Positions 35,859-44,990 of a DNA stretch of 64,000 nucleotides are shown piece after piece. Each line of letters opens with the position of its first letter. Within the stretch, counting starts at the first letter, position 1. The notes beneath the pieces are model-generated. The model was not told the DNA's origin, searched no databases, and worked only from the letters and a program-made list of their open reading frames with translations. This DNA is from Deltaproteobacteria bacterium (GTDB lineage: Bacteria > Myxococcota_A > UBA9160 > UBA4427), in the NCBI GenBank assembly GCA_002719955.1, contig PBFW01000016.1, positions 62,001-126,000 on the forward strand, read 5' to 3'. The translations under genes were made by a program, and so were the position numbers.

Positions 35859-37049
35859 CTACCACTTGCGGCGCATCTGTGCGCCCATCCTTCTTTCACG
35901 CAGCACTCTGTCGCGCTCCTCGGGGAGGACGACGGGTGTATCCGAAGGAAGGTGTTTGCGTACTGCCTCGACGGCCACGCGGGTGAGTCTTGGATGGGGT
36001 GCTGAGCTCGCCTGATTCCAGCGCCCCTGGATCGCCCCGTGCAGATAGCCTCCCGTGTCCAGCCAGTTGGGGACGCCGGGATCTCGAAGCGAGACCACCG
36101 CACGAAAGAGTCCGTCCGCGTCCAGCCTCGCCTGGTGTGCATTCAGGCTCGACTGACGATTCGTCCAATCCACGGTCGCGAAAAGATCGTCGGCTAGCAT
36201 GAACGACCAATACCGCACCGTCTCGGGCAGCTCGGTCTCGATGATCAGGGCCTCGTCCTCCTCGATTTCGAAGAGGCCTTCGAGGTAGGTCTGAGGCCAG
36301 GAAGATCCGGTGAAGCCACTGTAGTCGTACACCTCGAATCGATTGATGATGCCCTTCTCTCGACTCTCCGCGAGATGGATCAACCAATGCTGAATGCTGT
36401 ATTCCACCCATTGCGCGACCTCGTCCATTCTCGCGCTCAGCTCCGCCGCGCTCGCGCGCGGACGGGCGACGGGCACGTCCAGGCGCTCGATCGTCATGCG
36501 CGGATCGACCTCGTTGATCCAGTCGACCATGGCGTGTCGACAGGCGAGATTCGTTGCGGCGGGATCCAGGTACCACCAACCCCCGCCGTATCCAGCCGGG
36601 CGCTCCTCGCTGAGCACGACCTCGAACATTCCATCGTCCCCGATCGTCAAGTCGTCGAGGTCGTAGTTCGCAAGTCCGGGTTTCGGGGTCTCCGTGCGGG
36701 TAAAATAGGTCTCGCTGACCGTGAGCACCGCGAAGAGGGTCGTCCCGCGATGTCCCGCGATGCGGTACACGCCCTGCCCCCGAATCGGCGCGTAGGTATA
36801 GGTGAAGTCGGGAACGGGCGCGGCAAAATTGAGCGCACTCCCGAGCATCGGAACCCACTCGGGATAGTCCGGATCGTTGTAGACCAGACCGAGATAGCCG
36901 CCGACGATCGCGGACATCATCATCCGGTAGGTCTCCTGACGAGCCTGTGCATCGTCGGGGGTGCGAATCCGATCGACGAGACGATTTGCGACGGGCTCGA
37001 GCTTCGCGAGAAAATCGCTCCATTCCGGATCACCGATGCGCTCGTCCAT
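35859..37049 (-). CDS. DUF1214 family protein
   Basis: 396 residues. The C-terminal region contains the DUF1214 signature area: LIIETELPETVRYWSFMLADD, FATVDWTNRQSSLN and AVVSLRDPGVPNWLDTGG. The start is ATG with GGAGGGG upstream. Members of DUF1214/DUF1254 are widespread in bacteria and have no proven reaction. It is the first gene of a unit with the zinc alcohol dehydrogenase, and DUF1214 proteins are often found in catabolic clusters like this one. No signal peptide is seen. Confidence 0.85.
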   Translation of the reverse strand: MDERIGDPEWSDFLAKLEPVANRLVDRIRTPDDAQARQETYRMMMSAIVGGYLGLVYNDPDYPEWVPMLGSALNFAAPVPDFTYTYAPIRGQGVYRIAGHRGTTLFAVLTVSETYFTRTETPKPGLANYDLDDLTIGDDGMFEVVLSEERPAGYGGGWWYLDPAATNLACRHAMVDWINEVDPRMTIERLDVPVARPRASAAELSARMDEVAQWVEYSIQHWLIHLAESREKGIINRFEVYDYSGFTGSSWPQTYLEGLFEIEEDEALIIETELPETVRYWSFMLADDLFATVDWTNRQSSLNAHQARLDADGLFRAVVSLRDPGVPNWLDTGGYLHGAIQGRWNQASSAPHPRLTRVAVEAVRKHLPSDTPVVLPEERDRVLRERRMGAQMRRKW

Positions 37050-37194
37050 ATTTACCCCTCCTACACGAGAGAGACCATACCGCTTGATGCGGGGGACGGG
37101 GTCTCACCGCTGCCTGCCGTCGTGCTGCCCATTTGGGCCCGGGGTCGCCGAAACCCGTCTCAAACTCCTCACGCGTCCCGTCGATCACGTGAGC

Positions 37195-37796
37195 ATGGGA
37201 CGACTCTTTCTCCTCCTATCGATCGCCGCCGTGACGGGTCTCGTGATGACCAATCGGCTCAGCCTGTCTTCGCTCGATCCAAGCGGGGTTGGAACGAGCA
37301 TCGAGGGGCGGGAGGTCATCCGCACCGCAGACCAGATCGAGGCACGTTTTACGCGTCACGGTCAGGTCGACGAGATCTACATGCTCTTTGGTGGCGATGC
37401 GCAGCAGCGACACAACCAGATCAACCACACCACCTCGCTGGACTGCCGATCCGCCACGCACGGTCGATCGCCTTCCGCTATCCGGATTTTCATCGCTGCA
37501 AATCGCCGGGCGCCGCCCAGGCGCAGCGCTTCGTGGAGCACACGAATTTCGTGGCGGCCGATCGCGCTACGCGGGCCACCCTGTCACAGGCCCTCGATCT
37601 CTTCGAGGATCGCCTGGCCAGCGGCGGCGACCGAACCTGCATCCGCATCCGCGGCGCGGAGCTATCGGTCGACTCGGTCCGGACGATCGACGGCGACCAC
37701 GACCTCACAGCGCAGATCGTGCCAGCCTTCGCGAAGAGCCACCTCGTCCTCGCGGAAGAAGCTTCGATCGAGGATTGCCAGCCACTGCTGCGCTGA
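37195..37796 (+). pseudogene. Small exported protein with a frameshift, unknown function
   Basis: ATG 37195 opens a signal-peptide-like segment (MGRLFLLLSIAAVTGLVM) and a protein-like run to LFGGDAQQRHNQINHTTSL near 37440. The next frame then continues as LPIRHARSIAFRYPDFHRC and later DLTAQIVPAFAKSHLVLAEE to TGA at 37796. One missing base near 37440-37450 accounts for it, giving about 200 residues in total. The family is not recognised. A sequencing error or a real null mutation are both possible. Confidence 0.5.
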
Positions 37797-37861
37797 AGCG
37801 AGCCGCCGAAGTCGGTACTCTCCGGACCCGATCCCCGGGAAATCCTCCGGAGAAGCCCGCC

Positions 37862-38641
37862 ATGGCCCCGAACGACCCGAACGCGCGATTCGGAAGAGAC
37901 CGACGCGTCGCCCCCCGATCCCCAAAGCCTTCCCCCGACGAAATTCGGGCGCAGCGCAAGCGCGACGTGGCCCTCGGCTATCGCCTGATGGCCGTGCAGC
38001 AATGGGGCGACACCGGGGACGGACATATCAGCGCCCGAGACCCCGAGCGAGAGGATTGCTTCTGGCTCCTGCGCGATGAGGTTTCGTTCCACGAGGCAAC
38101 CACGTCCGACCTCGTCCTGGTCGGTCCGCAGGGCCAGATCGTCGAGGGTGAGGGCAGCATCAACAGGACCGCCTACTACATCCATCATCCGATCCTCGCA
38201 GCGCGGCCGGAGATCGTGAGCGCTGCCCATACTCACACGGGCTGGGGGACCCCCTTTTCAGCCGAGCGGCGTGCGATCCTTCCGATCACCCAGGAGTCCT
38301 GCGTCTTCTTCGAGGATCACGCGCTCTTCGACGACGACGAGGTCCAGATCCAGAGTCCGGACGGGGGTCACCGGATCGCCGCAGCACTCGGCGAGAACCG
38401 GGCCGTGATCCTCTGCAATCACGGCCTGCTGACCGTCGGAACCTGCGTGCCCGAGTCCGTCGGCAGCTTCATCATGATGGAGCGCGTCTGCGAAGCCCAG
38501 ATGAAAGCACGCAACGCCAGACCGATCCCGGCGGAAGCGGCACGTCACGCGAAATCCGACCTCCTGCGCCTCGGCGCCGGAAAGATCTCCTTTCGGAGCA
38601 TGGTGGCCCGGCATATCGGCGACCCGAAAAACGCCGAGTAG
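37862..38641 (+). CDS. Class II aldolase/adducin family protein
   Basis: 259 residues. The zinc-binding motifs of the fuculose-phosphate aldolase fold are present: AAHTHTGWGTPFS and ILCNHGLLTVG. The early YRLMAVQQWGDTGDGHISARD is the phosphate/substrate end of the fold. Members cleave or decarboxylate hydroxylated compounds; those in aromatic and terpene clusters often act as decarboxylases. ATG start with GGAGAAG upstream. It follows the frameshifted exported gene. Confidence 0.9.
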   Translation: MAPNDPNARFGRDRRVAPRSPKPSPDEIRAQRKRDVALGYRLMAVQQWGDTGDGHISARDPEREDCFWLLRDEVSFHEATTSDLVLVGPQGQIVEGEGSINRTAYYIHHPILAARPEIVSAAHTHTGWGTPFSAERRAILPITQESCVFFEDHALFDDDEVQIQSPDGGHRIAAALGENRAVILCNHGLLTVGTCVPESVGSFIMMERVCEAQMKARNARPIPAEAARHAKSDLLRLGAGKISFRSMVARHIGDPKNAE

Positions 38642-38668
38642 AGCACAACGCACCGCCGAAGCGCCTCT

Positions 38669-39463
38669 TCAGTTCCCCGTAAAATTCGGCTTGCGCTTCT
38701 CCGCAAAGGCATTCATGGCCTCCCGCGTATCCTCGCTGCCGGCGCTGCACATGAACTCGGTCGCGAGGCCGAAGTCCAGGTTCAGGACCTGCTGCTGTTC
38801 GACCATCTTGTTGATCGCCATCTTCGCCCAGCGAATCGAGCTCTGCGCTCCGTTCGCAAGCTTGGCGGCGTAGGTCCGCGCGTGATATAGGAGTTCGTCA
38901 GCGGGAACGACATGGTTCACGAGCCCGATTCGATCCGCTTCCGAGGCGGGAATCATCTCGCCAGCCATCAGATATTCCTTTGCGCGATGTGGTCCCACGA
39001 GCAGGGGCCAGATCACCTGCCCCCCGTCTCCCGCGGTCAGGCCGACCTGGACGTGGGTGTCGCCGATCTTCGCCGTGTCGGCCATGAAGATGACGTCGCA
39101 CATGAGCGCGATGGTCGCGCCGAGACCGGCCGCAGTCCCGTTGACCGCAGAGATGATCGGCGTCTCGCAATGAAGGATCGCCCAGTTGAGGGCGCGGCTT
39201 CGCAAGGAGTTGCGAAAGACATGATCCTCGGGGTAGAAGCCGGTCAGATCGCCCCCCGCACAGAACGTATCGCCGGAACCGGTCAGGATGATCGCGCCGA
39301 CCTCGCTGTCATAGGAGAGATCGCGGAAGACCCGCTCGAGGCCCTCGTGCAGGCCAAAGTCGATCGCGTTCTTCTTCTTGGGTCGATCCAGGGTGACGGT
39401 CGCGACCTTCTCTTCGATCTCGACCTTCAGATTGTGTTCGCTGTGGTAATGGCTGTAGTCCAT
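38669..39463 (-). CDS. Crotonase (enoyl-CoA hydratase) family protein with His/Asp pair
   Basis: 264 residues. DTFCAGGDLTGFY is the first oxyanion segment, VNGTAAGLGATIALMCDV the second. The first hydratase glutamate is absent (Thr-Ile there). His137 and Asp146 in THVQVGLTAGDGG have the H-x8-D spacing seen in the crotonases at 22495 and 41570. Start ATG with GGAGG upstream. It is 40 bases past an acyl-CoA ligase gene and part of that operon. A hydrolase or isomerase is as likely as a hydratase. Confidence 0.87.
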   Translation of the reverse strand: MDYSHYHSEHNLKVEIEEKVATVTLDRPKKKNAIDFGLHEGLERVFRDLSYDSEVGAIILTGSGDTFCAGGDLTGFYPEDHVFRNSLRSRALNWAILHCETPIISAVNGTAAGLGATIALMCDVIFMADTAKIGDTHVQVGLTAGDGGQVIWPLLVGPHRAKEYLMAGEMIPASEADRIGLVNHVVPADELLYHARTYAAKLANGAQSSIRWAKMAINKMVEQQQVLNLDFGLATEFMCSAGSEDTREAMNAFAEKRKPNFTGN

Positions 39464-39502
39464 GAGGACCTCCGGTCTATCTTGTGGTAGGCGATGGGAT
39501 GA

Positions 39503-41038
39503 TCAGGATGGCTCGTCCAGGCGCGAGCGAAGCTCGGTCTTGAGAATCTTGCCGGTGCTATTGCGAGGGAGCGCGACGACCCACTCTAGCTGCTCGGGTA
39601 TTTTCTGCTTCATGAGCCCTGCGCGTTCACAGTGCGCGACGATCTCCTCGAGGGTCGGCTGTACAGCGTTCTCACGCGTGACGACGACCGCACAGCAGCG
39701 CTCGCCCCGCTCGCGATCCGGAAGTCCGATGACCGCGACATCCGCGATATCGGAATGGGACGCCAAAACGTCCTCCACTTCTTTGGCGCTGATATTCTCT
39801 CCCTTGCGGATGATGATGTCCTTGGCGCGTCCGGTGACGCGCAAAGAGCCCCGCTCATCGAGGCGGCCGAGATCACCGGTTCGCATGAACCCCTCGGCAT
39901 CGAGCGCACCACGGTCGAGCTCAGCATCCAGGTATCCGTGGAAGAGCATCGGACCGCGGACCCGGATCTCTCCCTCCTCGTCGGCGGGGAGCACTCGCTC
40001 GTCGTCCCCGATGATCCGGATCTCGACCCCGGCCACAGCGCGGCCATCCGAAGCGAGGACACCATCGGGGTCACCCACGTGGTTATAGGCGAGCGACGGA
40101 CATTCGGTCAGCCCGTAGCCGGAGACGATGGGGACCCCAAGCACCTCGCGGGCTTCCGCGTGGAGGCGAGCGGGCTTGGCCGCACCGCCTCCAATCAATG
40201 CACGCAAGCCCGAGAAGAGCACGCTCTCCGGGCATTCGCATTGGGCGCGGAGATAGGCCTGCCAGAACGCCGGACCGGGACCGGCGAGCGTGACCCCGTG
40301 TCGCGAGAGGGCGTCGATCACGACCTCGGGTGCGAATGTTTCCGACAGAATCAGAGCATGTCCGACGCGCAGGGCCGAGAGAAGCAGGATTGGCCCACCG
40401 ATATGCGCATAGGGAAAGACGAGAGAAACCCGATCGTCGGGGACGAATGCGTGGGGCTCGTCCAGGCCGATGGCCGAGGCCAGCAGGGTTCCGTCGGAGT
40501 GGAGCACTCCCTTCGGGTTGGAGGTCGTCCCCGAGGTATAAAAGATCCAGCTTGGGGGATCGTCGATTCCGCGCTCCCAGGCCGGCAGGGTCGCGGGATC
40601 TCCTTCCGGCAGATCGGGGGCGGCCGTCAAAAATTCCGGCGAAGCCTCATCGCCCCGTACCTGCTCGAAGAGATTCGGGTAATCGATACCGTTCCACGTA
40701 CCGGGCAGCACCGCCCACCCAGGCCTCGACTGGGCGAGGATGAAGCCCACTTCTCGTCGCCCGTAGACGGGAATCAGCGGGACCTGATCACAGCCGAGCC
40801 GAGCCAGGGCGATCGTGAGGACGAGGGCCTCGATTCGGGTCGGCAAGACCCAAGCGACCCGCTGCCCCGGCCGCAGACCGCATTCCAGCAGGCCCGCCGC
40901 GACACGCTCGCCCCAGCGGCGAAAATCCGCAAAATCGATCCGCCGATCGCGTTCGTCGAAGGCGAGCGGAGCGGAGGGCGTTTCGGAAGCCCTCCACTCG
41001 ACCAACGACCAGAGATCACCCGGGGCTGCGGCCCTCAC
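39503..41038 (-). CDS. Acyl-CoA synthetase / AMP-dependent ligase
   Basis: 511 residues, GTG start. ANL motifs: FYTSGTTSNPKG (P-loop), SGYGLTECPS, GFMRTGDLGRLDERGSL at the hinge and PRNSTGKILKTELR with the catalytic Lys. The start codon overlaps the stop of a small reading frame upstream (GTGA at 41035-41038), which suggests coupling or a truncated predecessor. Followed by a crotonase. Predicted to activate a carboxylic acid; medium-chain or cyclic type is plausible. Confidence 0.92.
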   Translation of the reverse strand: MRAAAPGDLWSLVEWRASETPSAPLAFDERDRRIDFADFRRWGERVAAGLLECGLRPGQRVAWVLPTRIEALVLTIALARLGCDQVPLIPVYGRREVGFILAQSRPGWAVLPGTWNGIDYPNLFEQVRGDEASPEFLTAAPDLPEGDPATLPAWERGIDDPPSWIFYTSGTTSNPKGVLHSDGTLLASAIGLDEPHAFVPDDRVSLVFPYAHIGGPILLLSALRVGHALILSETFAPEVVIDALSRHGVTLAGPGPAFWQAYLRAQCECPESVLFSGLRALIGGGAAKPARLHAEAREVLGVPIVSGYGLTECPSLAYNHVGDPDGVLASDGRAVAGVEIRIIGDDERVLPADEEGEIRVRGPMLFHGYLDAELDRGALDAEGFMRTGDLGRLDERGSLRVTGRAKDIIIRKGENISAKEVEDVLASHSDIADVAVIGLPDRERGERCCAVVVTRENAVQPTLEEIVAHCERAGLMKQKIPEQLEWVVALPRNSTGKILKTELRSRLDEPS

Positions 41039-41172
41039 CCGGGTGCGTCCAGATCGACCGAGTACAATTGATCGCGCCCGAACCAGCGATGATAGGTGTC
41101 GAAGCCTTCACAATGGGGCTCTGCCATCGCGATGATCAGAGGGCCGAAGCTGACTTGGAGGTCGTGAATCAC
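41035..41172 (-). pseudogene. Short reading frame, likely N-terminal fragment of an unknown protein
   Basis: 45 codons from GTG 41172 (or 30 from ATG 41127). Protein-like composition: IAMAEPHCEGFDTYHRWF, GRDQLYSVDLDAPG, then stop. The TGA overlaps the GTG of the following CoA ligase (GTGA). The helix after the first strand (H-C-E-G-F-D-x-Y-H-R-W-F) is faintly like EthD-type ferredoxin-fold proteins, but this is not firm. It could be a small coupled gene or a remnant cut off after the first secondary structures. Confidence 0.35.
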
Positions 41173-41569
41173 AGGAAGATTCTAACCGAGCTTCAGCCCG
41201 AGGACCGCGGCTCGCGGTGACGGGATCGGCGGGAAGCGGATTGGATCCGCCTACCCTCGGGCGCGCTTGCACGAAGTCGACGCCGCGTTTAGCGTGACCC
41301 ACTGGAAGGGAGCCACGCCTTGGCCCGCTTCGAGAAATTCCGACCGACCGGGGCCAATCCCATCCGGAGCCGCCACCCGCTTGAGCGACCGTCGTCCGGA
41401 GCGGCCTGCTTCGTCGTCCACCACAAGTCGCGACCAGGACCATGAGCCCTGTGCAGACCGCCGGCGCTGAGATCCGCGGTGCGATCGATCTCGGGCGCCA
41501 CACCGGGGAAAGAGGCGAGGTCAAGATGAACGCGAACCACCCACCGACAACGAGAGTGAGAGACTTCTG
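41173..41569. other. Gene-free stretch between divergent units
   Basis: 397 bases without a supported gene. A 41-codon frame starting at TTG 41320 has GGAAGGGAG eight bases upstream and ends at 41445, but its product (ARFEKFRPTGANPIRSRH…) resembles nothing I know. The region should contain promoters for the ligase operon on the minus strand and the crotonase on the plus strand. No clear -10/-35 pair could be picked. Confidence 0.4.
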
Positions 41570-42316
41570 ATGACCACACGGCCCGATTATTTCGACCGAT
41601 ACGACACACTGGCCTTCGAACGCACCGACAACGGCATCCTGACCCTGCGCCTCCATTCCAACGGCGGTCCCGTCGTCTACCAGTCGGCCCACCACCGCGA
41701 CTGGGCCCACGCCTTCCTGGACATCGCCGCCGACCGGGAGAACCGCGTGGTCATTCTCACCGGGACCGGAGATGCTTTCATCGATGCCTATGGCTGGGAT
41801 ATCCCGCTCGAGGACGGCGAAAGCTGGGATCGGATCCACTGGGAGGCCAAGCGCGTCCTGAGTACGCTGCTCGATATCGATGTACCGATCATCGGCGCGG
41901 TGAACGGGCCGGCGACGATCCACGCGGAGCTGGCTGTGCTCTCCGACATCACGCTGGCCTCGGAGACCGCGACCTTCCAGGATGCGGCTCATATTCCTTT
42001 CCAGGTCGCCCCCGGAGATGGCGTGCATATCGTCTGGCAGGAATTGCTAGGCAGCAATCGCGGGCGTTATTTCCTGTTGACGAGCCAGGTCTTGTCTGCG
42101 CAGGAAGCCCTCGAGCTCGGTGTGGTCAACGAAGTCGTCCCGCCCGAGCAACTGATGGCACGCGCAATGGAATTGGCCGAGCAATTGGCCGCATTGCCCA
42201 CATTGACCCTTCGCCATTCGCGCGTCGCGCTCACGCAACGCTGGAAACGCCTGATGCTGGAAAACCTGGGCTACGGCCTATCGCTCGAAGGACTCACGCT
42301 CCTTCACTCGTCATGA
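41570..42316 (+). CDS. 6-oxocamphor hydrolase-like crotonase (beta-diketone hydrolase type)
   Basis: 248 residues. Strong resemblance, from memory, to 6-oxocamphor hydrolase of Rhodococcus, a crotonase-fold C-C hydrolase that cleaves a cyclic 1,3-diketone: RENRVVILTGTGDAF, VNGPATIHAE, ATFQDAAHIPFQVAPGDG and LGSNRGRYFLLT all align. His118, His141, Asp150 and Glu240 fall at a constant offset of four from the hydrolase residues His122, His145, Asp154 and Glu244. Predicted to open a cyclic or linear beta-diketone without CoA. Stands alone between divergent and convergent genes. ATG 41570 preceded by GAGAGA. Confidence 0.85.
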   Translation: MTTRPDYFDRYDTLAFERTDNGILTLRLHSNGGPVVYQSAHHRDWAHAFLDIAADRENRVVILTGTGDAFIDAYGWDIPLEDGESWDRIHWEAKRVLSTLLDIDVPIIGAVNGPATIHAELAVLSDITLASETATFQDAAHIPFQVAPGDGVHIVWQELLGSNRGRYFLLTSQVLSAQEALELGVVNEVVPPEQLMARAMELAEQLAALPTLTLRHSRVALTQRWKRLMLENLGYGLSLEGLTLLHSS

Positions 42317-42355
42317 CGAACACGAAGGGCTGGCAGCTCGGTTTCTGGCTTCTTG

Positions 42356-42811
42356 CTATTCGACATAATACTGATGGTTCGGGAGTTCGGTGAGGGTCTC
42401 CTTCATCCCCTCTTCTTCCCAGTAGCCGAGCATCGCCGTCAGCTTGCCTTCCTCGTCGACTTCATAGGTCCAGATCCCTTCGCACTTGAAGGCACCCTTC
42501 TTTCCTTCGATATCGCCCACGATGATGAGCGACTCGTAATTCGCCACCTGGTTGCCCGCCACGAAAGAAGCGAGCATCGAGTAGTAGAACTCCATCTCAT
42601 AGTGGTCATCCCACCATTTCTCCCTCGCCTCGGGCGTTCGAAACCCCTCCGCCTCAGGGTCCATGAAAGAAGGGCCGAGGGGATCCATGATCACGCCATC
42701 TTTCGCCCACAGGTCGATCCACGCCTGCTTCTTCCGTTGTGCAAAATACGTACGCGACAGACGTGCGGCCTTGCGCGCAGGATGTTCATTCGGGTCCTCG
42801 ATCGTCGGCAT
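42356..42811 (-). CDS. SnoaL-like / NTF2-fold protein
   Basis: 151 residues from ATG 42811; a GTG two codons earlier (42817) is slightly better spaced from AAAGGA. The N-terminus is EHPARKAARLSRTYFAQRKKQ, then WIDLWAKDGVIMDPLGPS, an extended loop and FKCEGIWTYEVDEEGKLTAM and a C-terminal strand. Small single-domain protein of the SnoaL group, function unknown. It converges with the 6-oxocamphor hydrolase-like gene. Confidence 0.8.
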   Translation of the reverse strand: MPTIEDPNEHPARKAARLSRTYFAQRKKQAWIDLWAKDGVIMDPLGPSFMDPEAEGFRTPEAREKWWDDHYEMEFYYSMLASFVAGNQVANYESLIIVGDIEGKKGAFKCEGIWTYEVDEEGKLTAMLGYWEEEGMKETLTELPNHQYYVE

Positions 42812-43083
42812 TCTCACTTCGGGATTCCTTTCGGCGCAGAGCAGTCGAGCGGCTCGGTGATCGCGTTCGCACGAAGACATGGGTCGCTACGCGAATAGAA
42901 AGGTTGCCGAGAGAGTCTCGAAATGCAACACCGCATCGCCGCCTCCGAATGAGGGGATTCGACCAATTAGGCGAGTCGGCTACGCTCATCATCGAGACGA
43001 CGTCGCGCGCGGGTCCCACATCCACGCGATCGATCGACCCGATCTCGCTTGGCCAGTCCACCTCTCGCTCCGAAAGAGATCAC

Positions 43084-43914
43084 TTGAGCCAATTCGAAAT
43101 TCGCCCCATTACGCCGACCATCGGTGCCGAAATCGTCGGCCTCGATCTCGCGGAACCCCTCGACGACGAGACCTTCGCTGGGGTCGAGCGGGCCTTCCTC
43201 GATCGCCAGGTGCTCGTCTTCCGCAACCAGGACATTCCCGTCGATCGGGTGCTTGAATTCGCTCGTCGCTTCGGTCCGGTATCACTTCCTCCGATCGCAC
43301 CGATGCACCCGGATCACCCCGAGGTGATGGTTTTCGAGCTGACCGAACCACGCGGGGCTGGAGCGGATACCTGGCACGTGGACGCGATCTACACGAAGGA
43401 ACCTCCCAAGGCCACGATCCTGCAGGCGGTCACCCTCCCGGAGACCGGCGGTGACACGTATTTCGGAAATATGGTCGCAGCCTACGATGCGCTCTCGAAA
43501 CCGCTTCGCGAGTTGCTCTCGGATCTGCGCGCCGTGCACGATATCAGCGCGCCGATGCGTCGCGCCGTCGACAAGGGCATCCGAAAGCCCGAAGAATTCG
43601 AAGCGACCTGCGAGAAATACCCGCCCGTCGATCATCCACTGGTGCGCACCCACCCAGAGACAGGCCACCGGAGCCTCTTCCTGGCCGCGAACAGCACAAC
43701 GGAGATCCTGGGCCTCCGCGAGCGCGAGAGCGAACTGATTCTCCCCTTCCTCTTGCAGCACGTGACATCGGGGGAATTTCATTGTCGTGTTCGTTGGGAG
43801 CCGCATACGATTGCGTTCTGGGACCAGCGCTGCACGTTGCACTACGCCGTTCCCGACTATTGCGAGCGTCGCGTGATGTACCGCTATTCGATCGAGGGTG
43901 AAGTACCGCGCTGA
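43084..43914 (+). CDS. TauD/TfdA-type Fe(II)/2-oxoglutarate-dependent dioxygenase
   Basis: 276 residues. TTG start at 43084 with AAAGAGA upstream, and product opening SQFEIRPITPTIGAEIVGLDL as in the family. The iron triad is His98-x-Asp100 (TWHVDAIY) with the distal His253 in LHYAVPDY; the C-terminal Arg of CERRVMYRYSIEG binds 2-oxoglutarate. The enzyme would hydroxylate or cleave off an oxygen-, sulfur- or nitrogen-linked group. It precedes an LLM flavin enzyme by 26 bases, so both may act on one compound. Confidence 0.92.
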   Translation: MSQFEIRPITPTIGAEIVGLDLAEPLDDETFAGVERAFLDRQVLVFRNQDIPVDRVLEFARRFGPVSLPPIAPMHPDHPEVMVFELTEPRGAGADTWHVDAIYTKEPPKATILQAVTLPETGGDTYFGNMVAAYDALSKPLRELLSDLRAVHDISAPMRRAVDKGIRKPEEFEATCEKYPPVDHPLVRTHPETGHRSLFLAANSTTEILGLRERESELILPFLLQHVTSGEFHCRVRWEPHTIAFWDQRCTLHYAVPDYCERRVMYRYSIEGEVPR

Positions 43915-43940
43915 GCACGGCGGTTCGACGAAAGGAATCT

Positions 43941-44816
43941 ATGGAGATCGGGATCGGACTTCCGACGAATCTTCGAGAAACGAACAAAGAGATCGTGATC
44001 GCCTGGTCCCAAAGGGCCGAAGAGGCGGGCTTCGCGTCGCTGTGTATGGGTGAGCGGCTGACCTATGCCGGTTACGATTGGCTCCTGTCTCTCACCGCGG
44101 CCGCAGCGGTCACCTCGCGCATCCGGCTTCTCGCGAACGTGATCATCCTACCGATTCATCCGGTGGGCGTCGTCGCGAAGCAGAGCCTGAGTCTGGACGA
44201 TTTCTCGGGCGGGCGATTCAGTCTGGGTGTCGGACTCGGAACCCCGCTGGACGATTACGACGTCGCCCCCTCACCACGGGAAGGTCGCGGGGCCCGATTC
44301 GAAGAGAGCCTGCGCACGCTACGCGAACTCTGGAAGGGCGAATCGCTCGTCGACGGCATACGCGCAATCGGCCCTCCCCCCGTTCGCAGGGGCGGCCCCG
44401 AGCTTCTGCTGGGCGCGAACGGATCGAGATCCCTTCGCCGGGCGGGCGAGTTCACCGATGGTGCCGTCACATGGAGCTTCGGTGCCGACCCGCGAGAGGC
44501 GCGCGGAATGTTCGACGTCGTCGAGGCCTCCTGGCGCGATTTCGACCGCGAGGGCTCTCCGCGCCTGGTCTGCGGTTGCTATTTCTCCGCCGGCCCCAGC
44601 GCCGCCGAAGATCTCGAGGCCTATTTCCGCGACTATTACCCGAAGGTGCTGCCCGGCCAGGTCGAGGATCTGCTGGGGGCCGTCCGTACGGTGACCCCCG
44701 AAGCGATTCGTGAAGTCGTTTCAGAATTCGAAGCGATCGGATGCGACGAATTCATCTTCGTCCCTGTAAAACCGGACCTGGCCCATCTGGAAGGCCTCGC
44801 GGAGATCGTTTTCTAG
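43941..44816 (+). CDS. LLM-class flavin/F420-dependent oxidoreductase
   Basis: 291 residues, the bacterial luciferase-like TIM barrel. Opening MEIGIGLPTNLRET, middle TSRIRLLANVIILPIHPVGVVAKQ and GGRFSLGVGLGTPLDDY are characteristic; the C-terminal part is SEFEAIGCDEFIFVPVK. Members use F420 or FMN. RBS AAAGGAA. It sits directly after the dioxygenase and 174 bases before a membrane di-iron hydroxylase. Together with the PPOX protein at 17166, it may point to F420 use in this organism. Confidence 0.9.
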   Translation: MEIGIGLPTNLRETNKEIVIAWSQRAEEAGFASLCMGERLTYAGYDWLLSLTAAAAVTSRIRLLANVIILPIHPVGVVAKQSLSLDDFSGGRFSLGVGLGTPLDDYDVAPSPREGRGARFEESLRTLRELWKGESLVDGIRAIGPPPVRRGGPELLLGANGSRSLRRAGEFTDGAVTWSFGADPREARGMFDVVEASWRDFDREGSPRLVCGCYFSAGPSAAEDLEAYFRDYYPKVLPGQVEDLLGAVRTVTPEAIREVVSEFEAIGCDEFIFVPVKPDLAHLEGLAEIVF

Positions 44817-44990
44817 GCGGGATCCGGATCGGACGGAGCGGGTGAGAACGGCCTGACGGAGAGTCGCAATTCCAAGCGGCGTTTTAGCTATCCCCTATGG
44901 ACAATATCCCATCGGCTCCACCGATCGCGGAGACCCCGAAGCGTCGCTGGCGGCGCTGCCTGCCCCGTCGCCCACCCTCTTGGAGACATC

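Noticed and set aside
44897..44990. An earlier ATG (44897) for the membrane hydroxylase
   Set aside because: It is in another frame than the enzyme, and the GTG at 44991 has a good ribosome-binding site and gives the usual family N-terminus.
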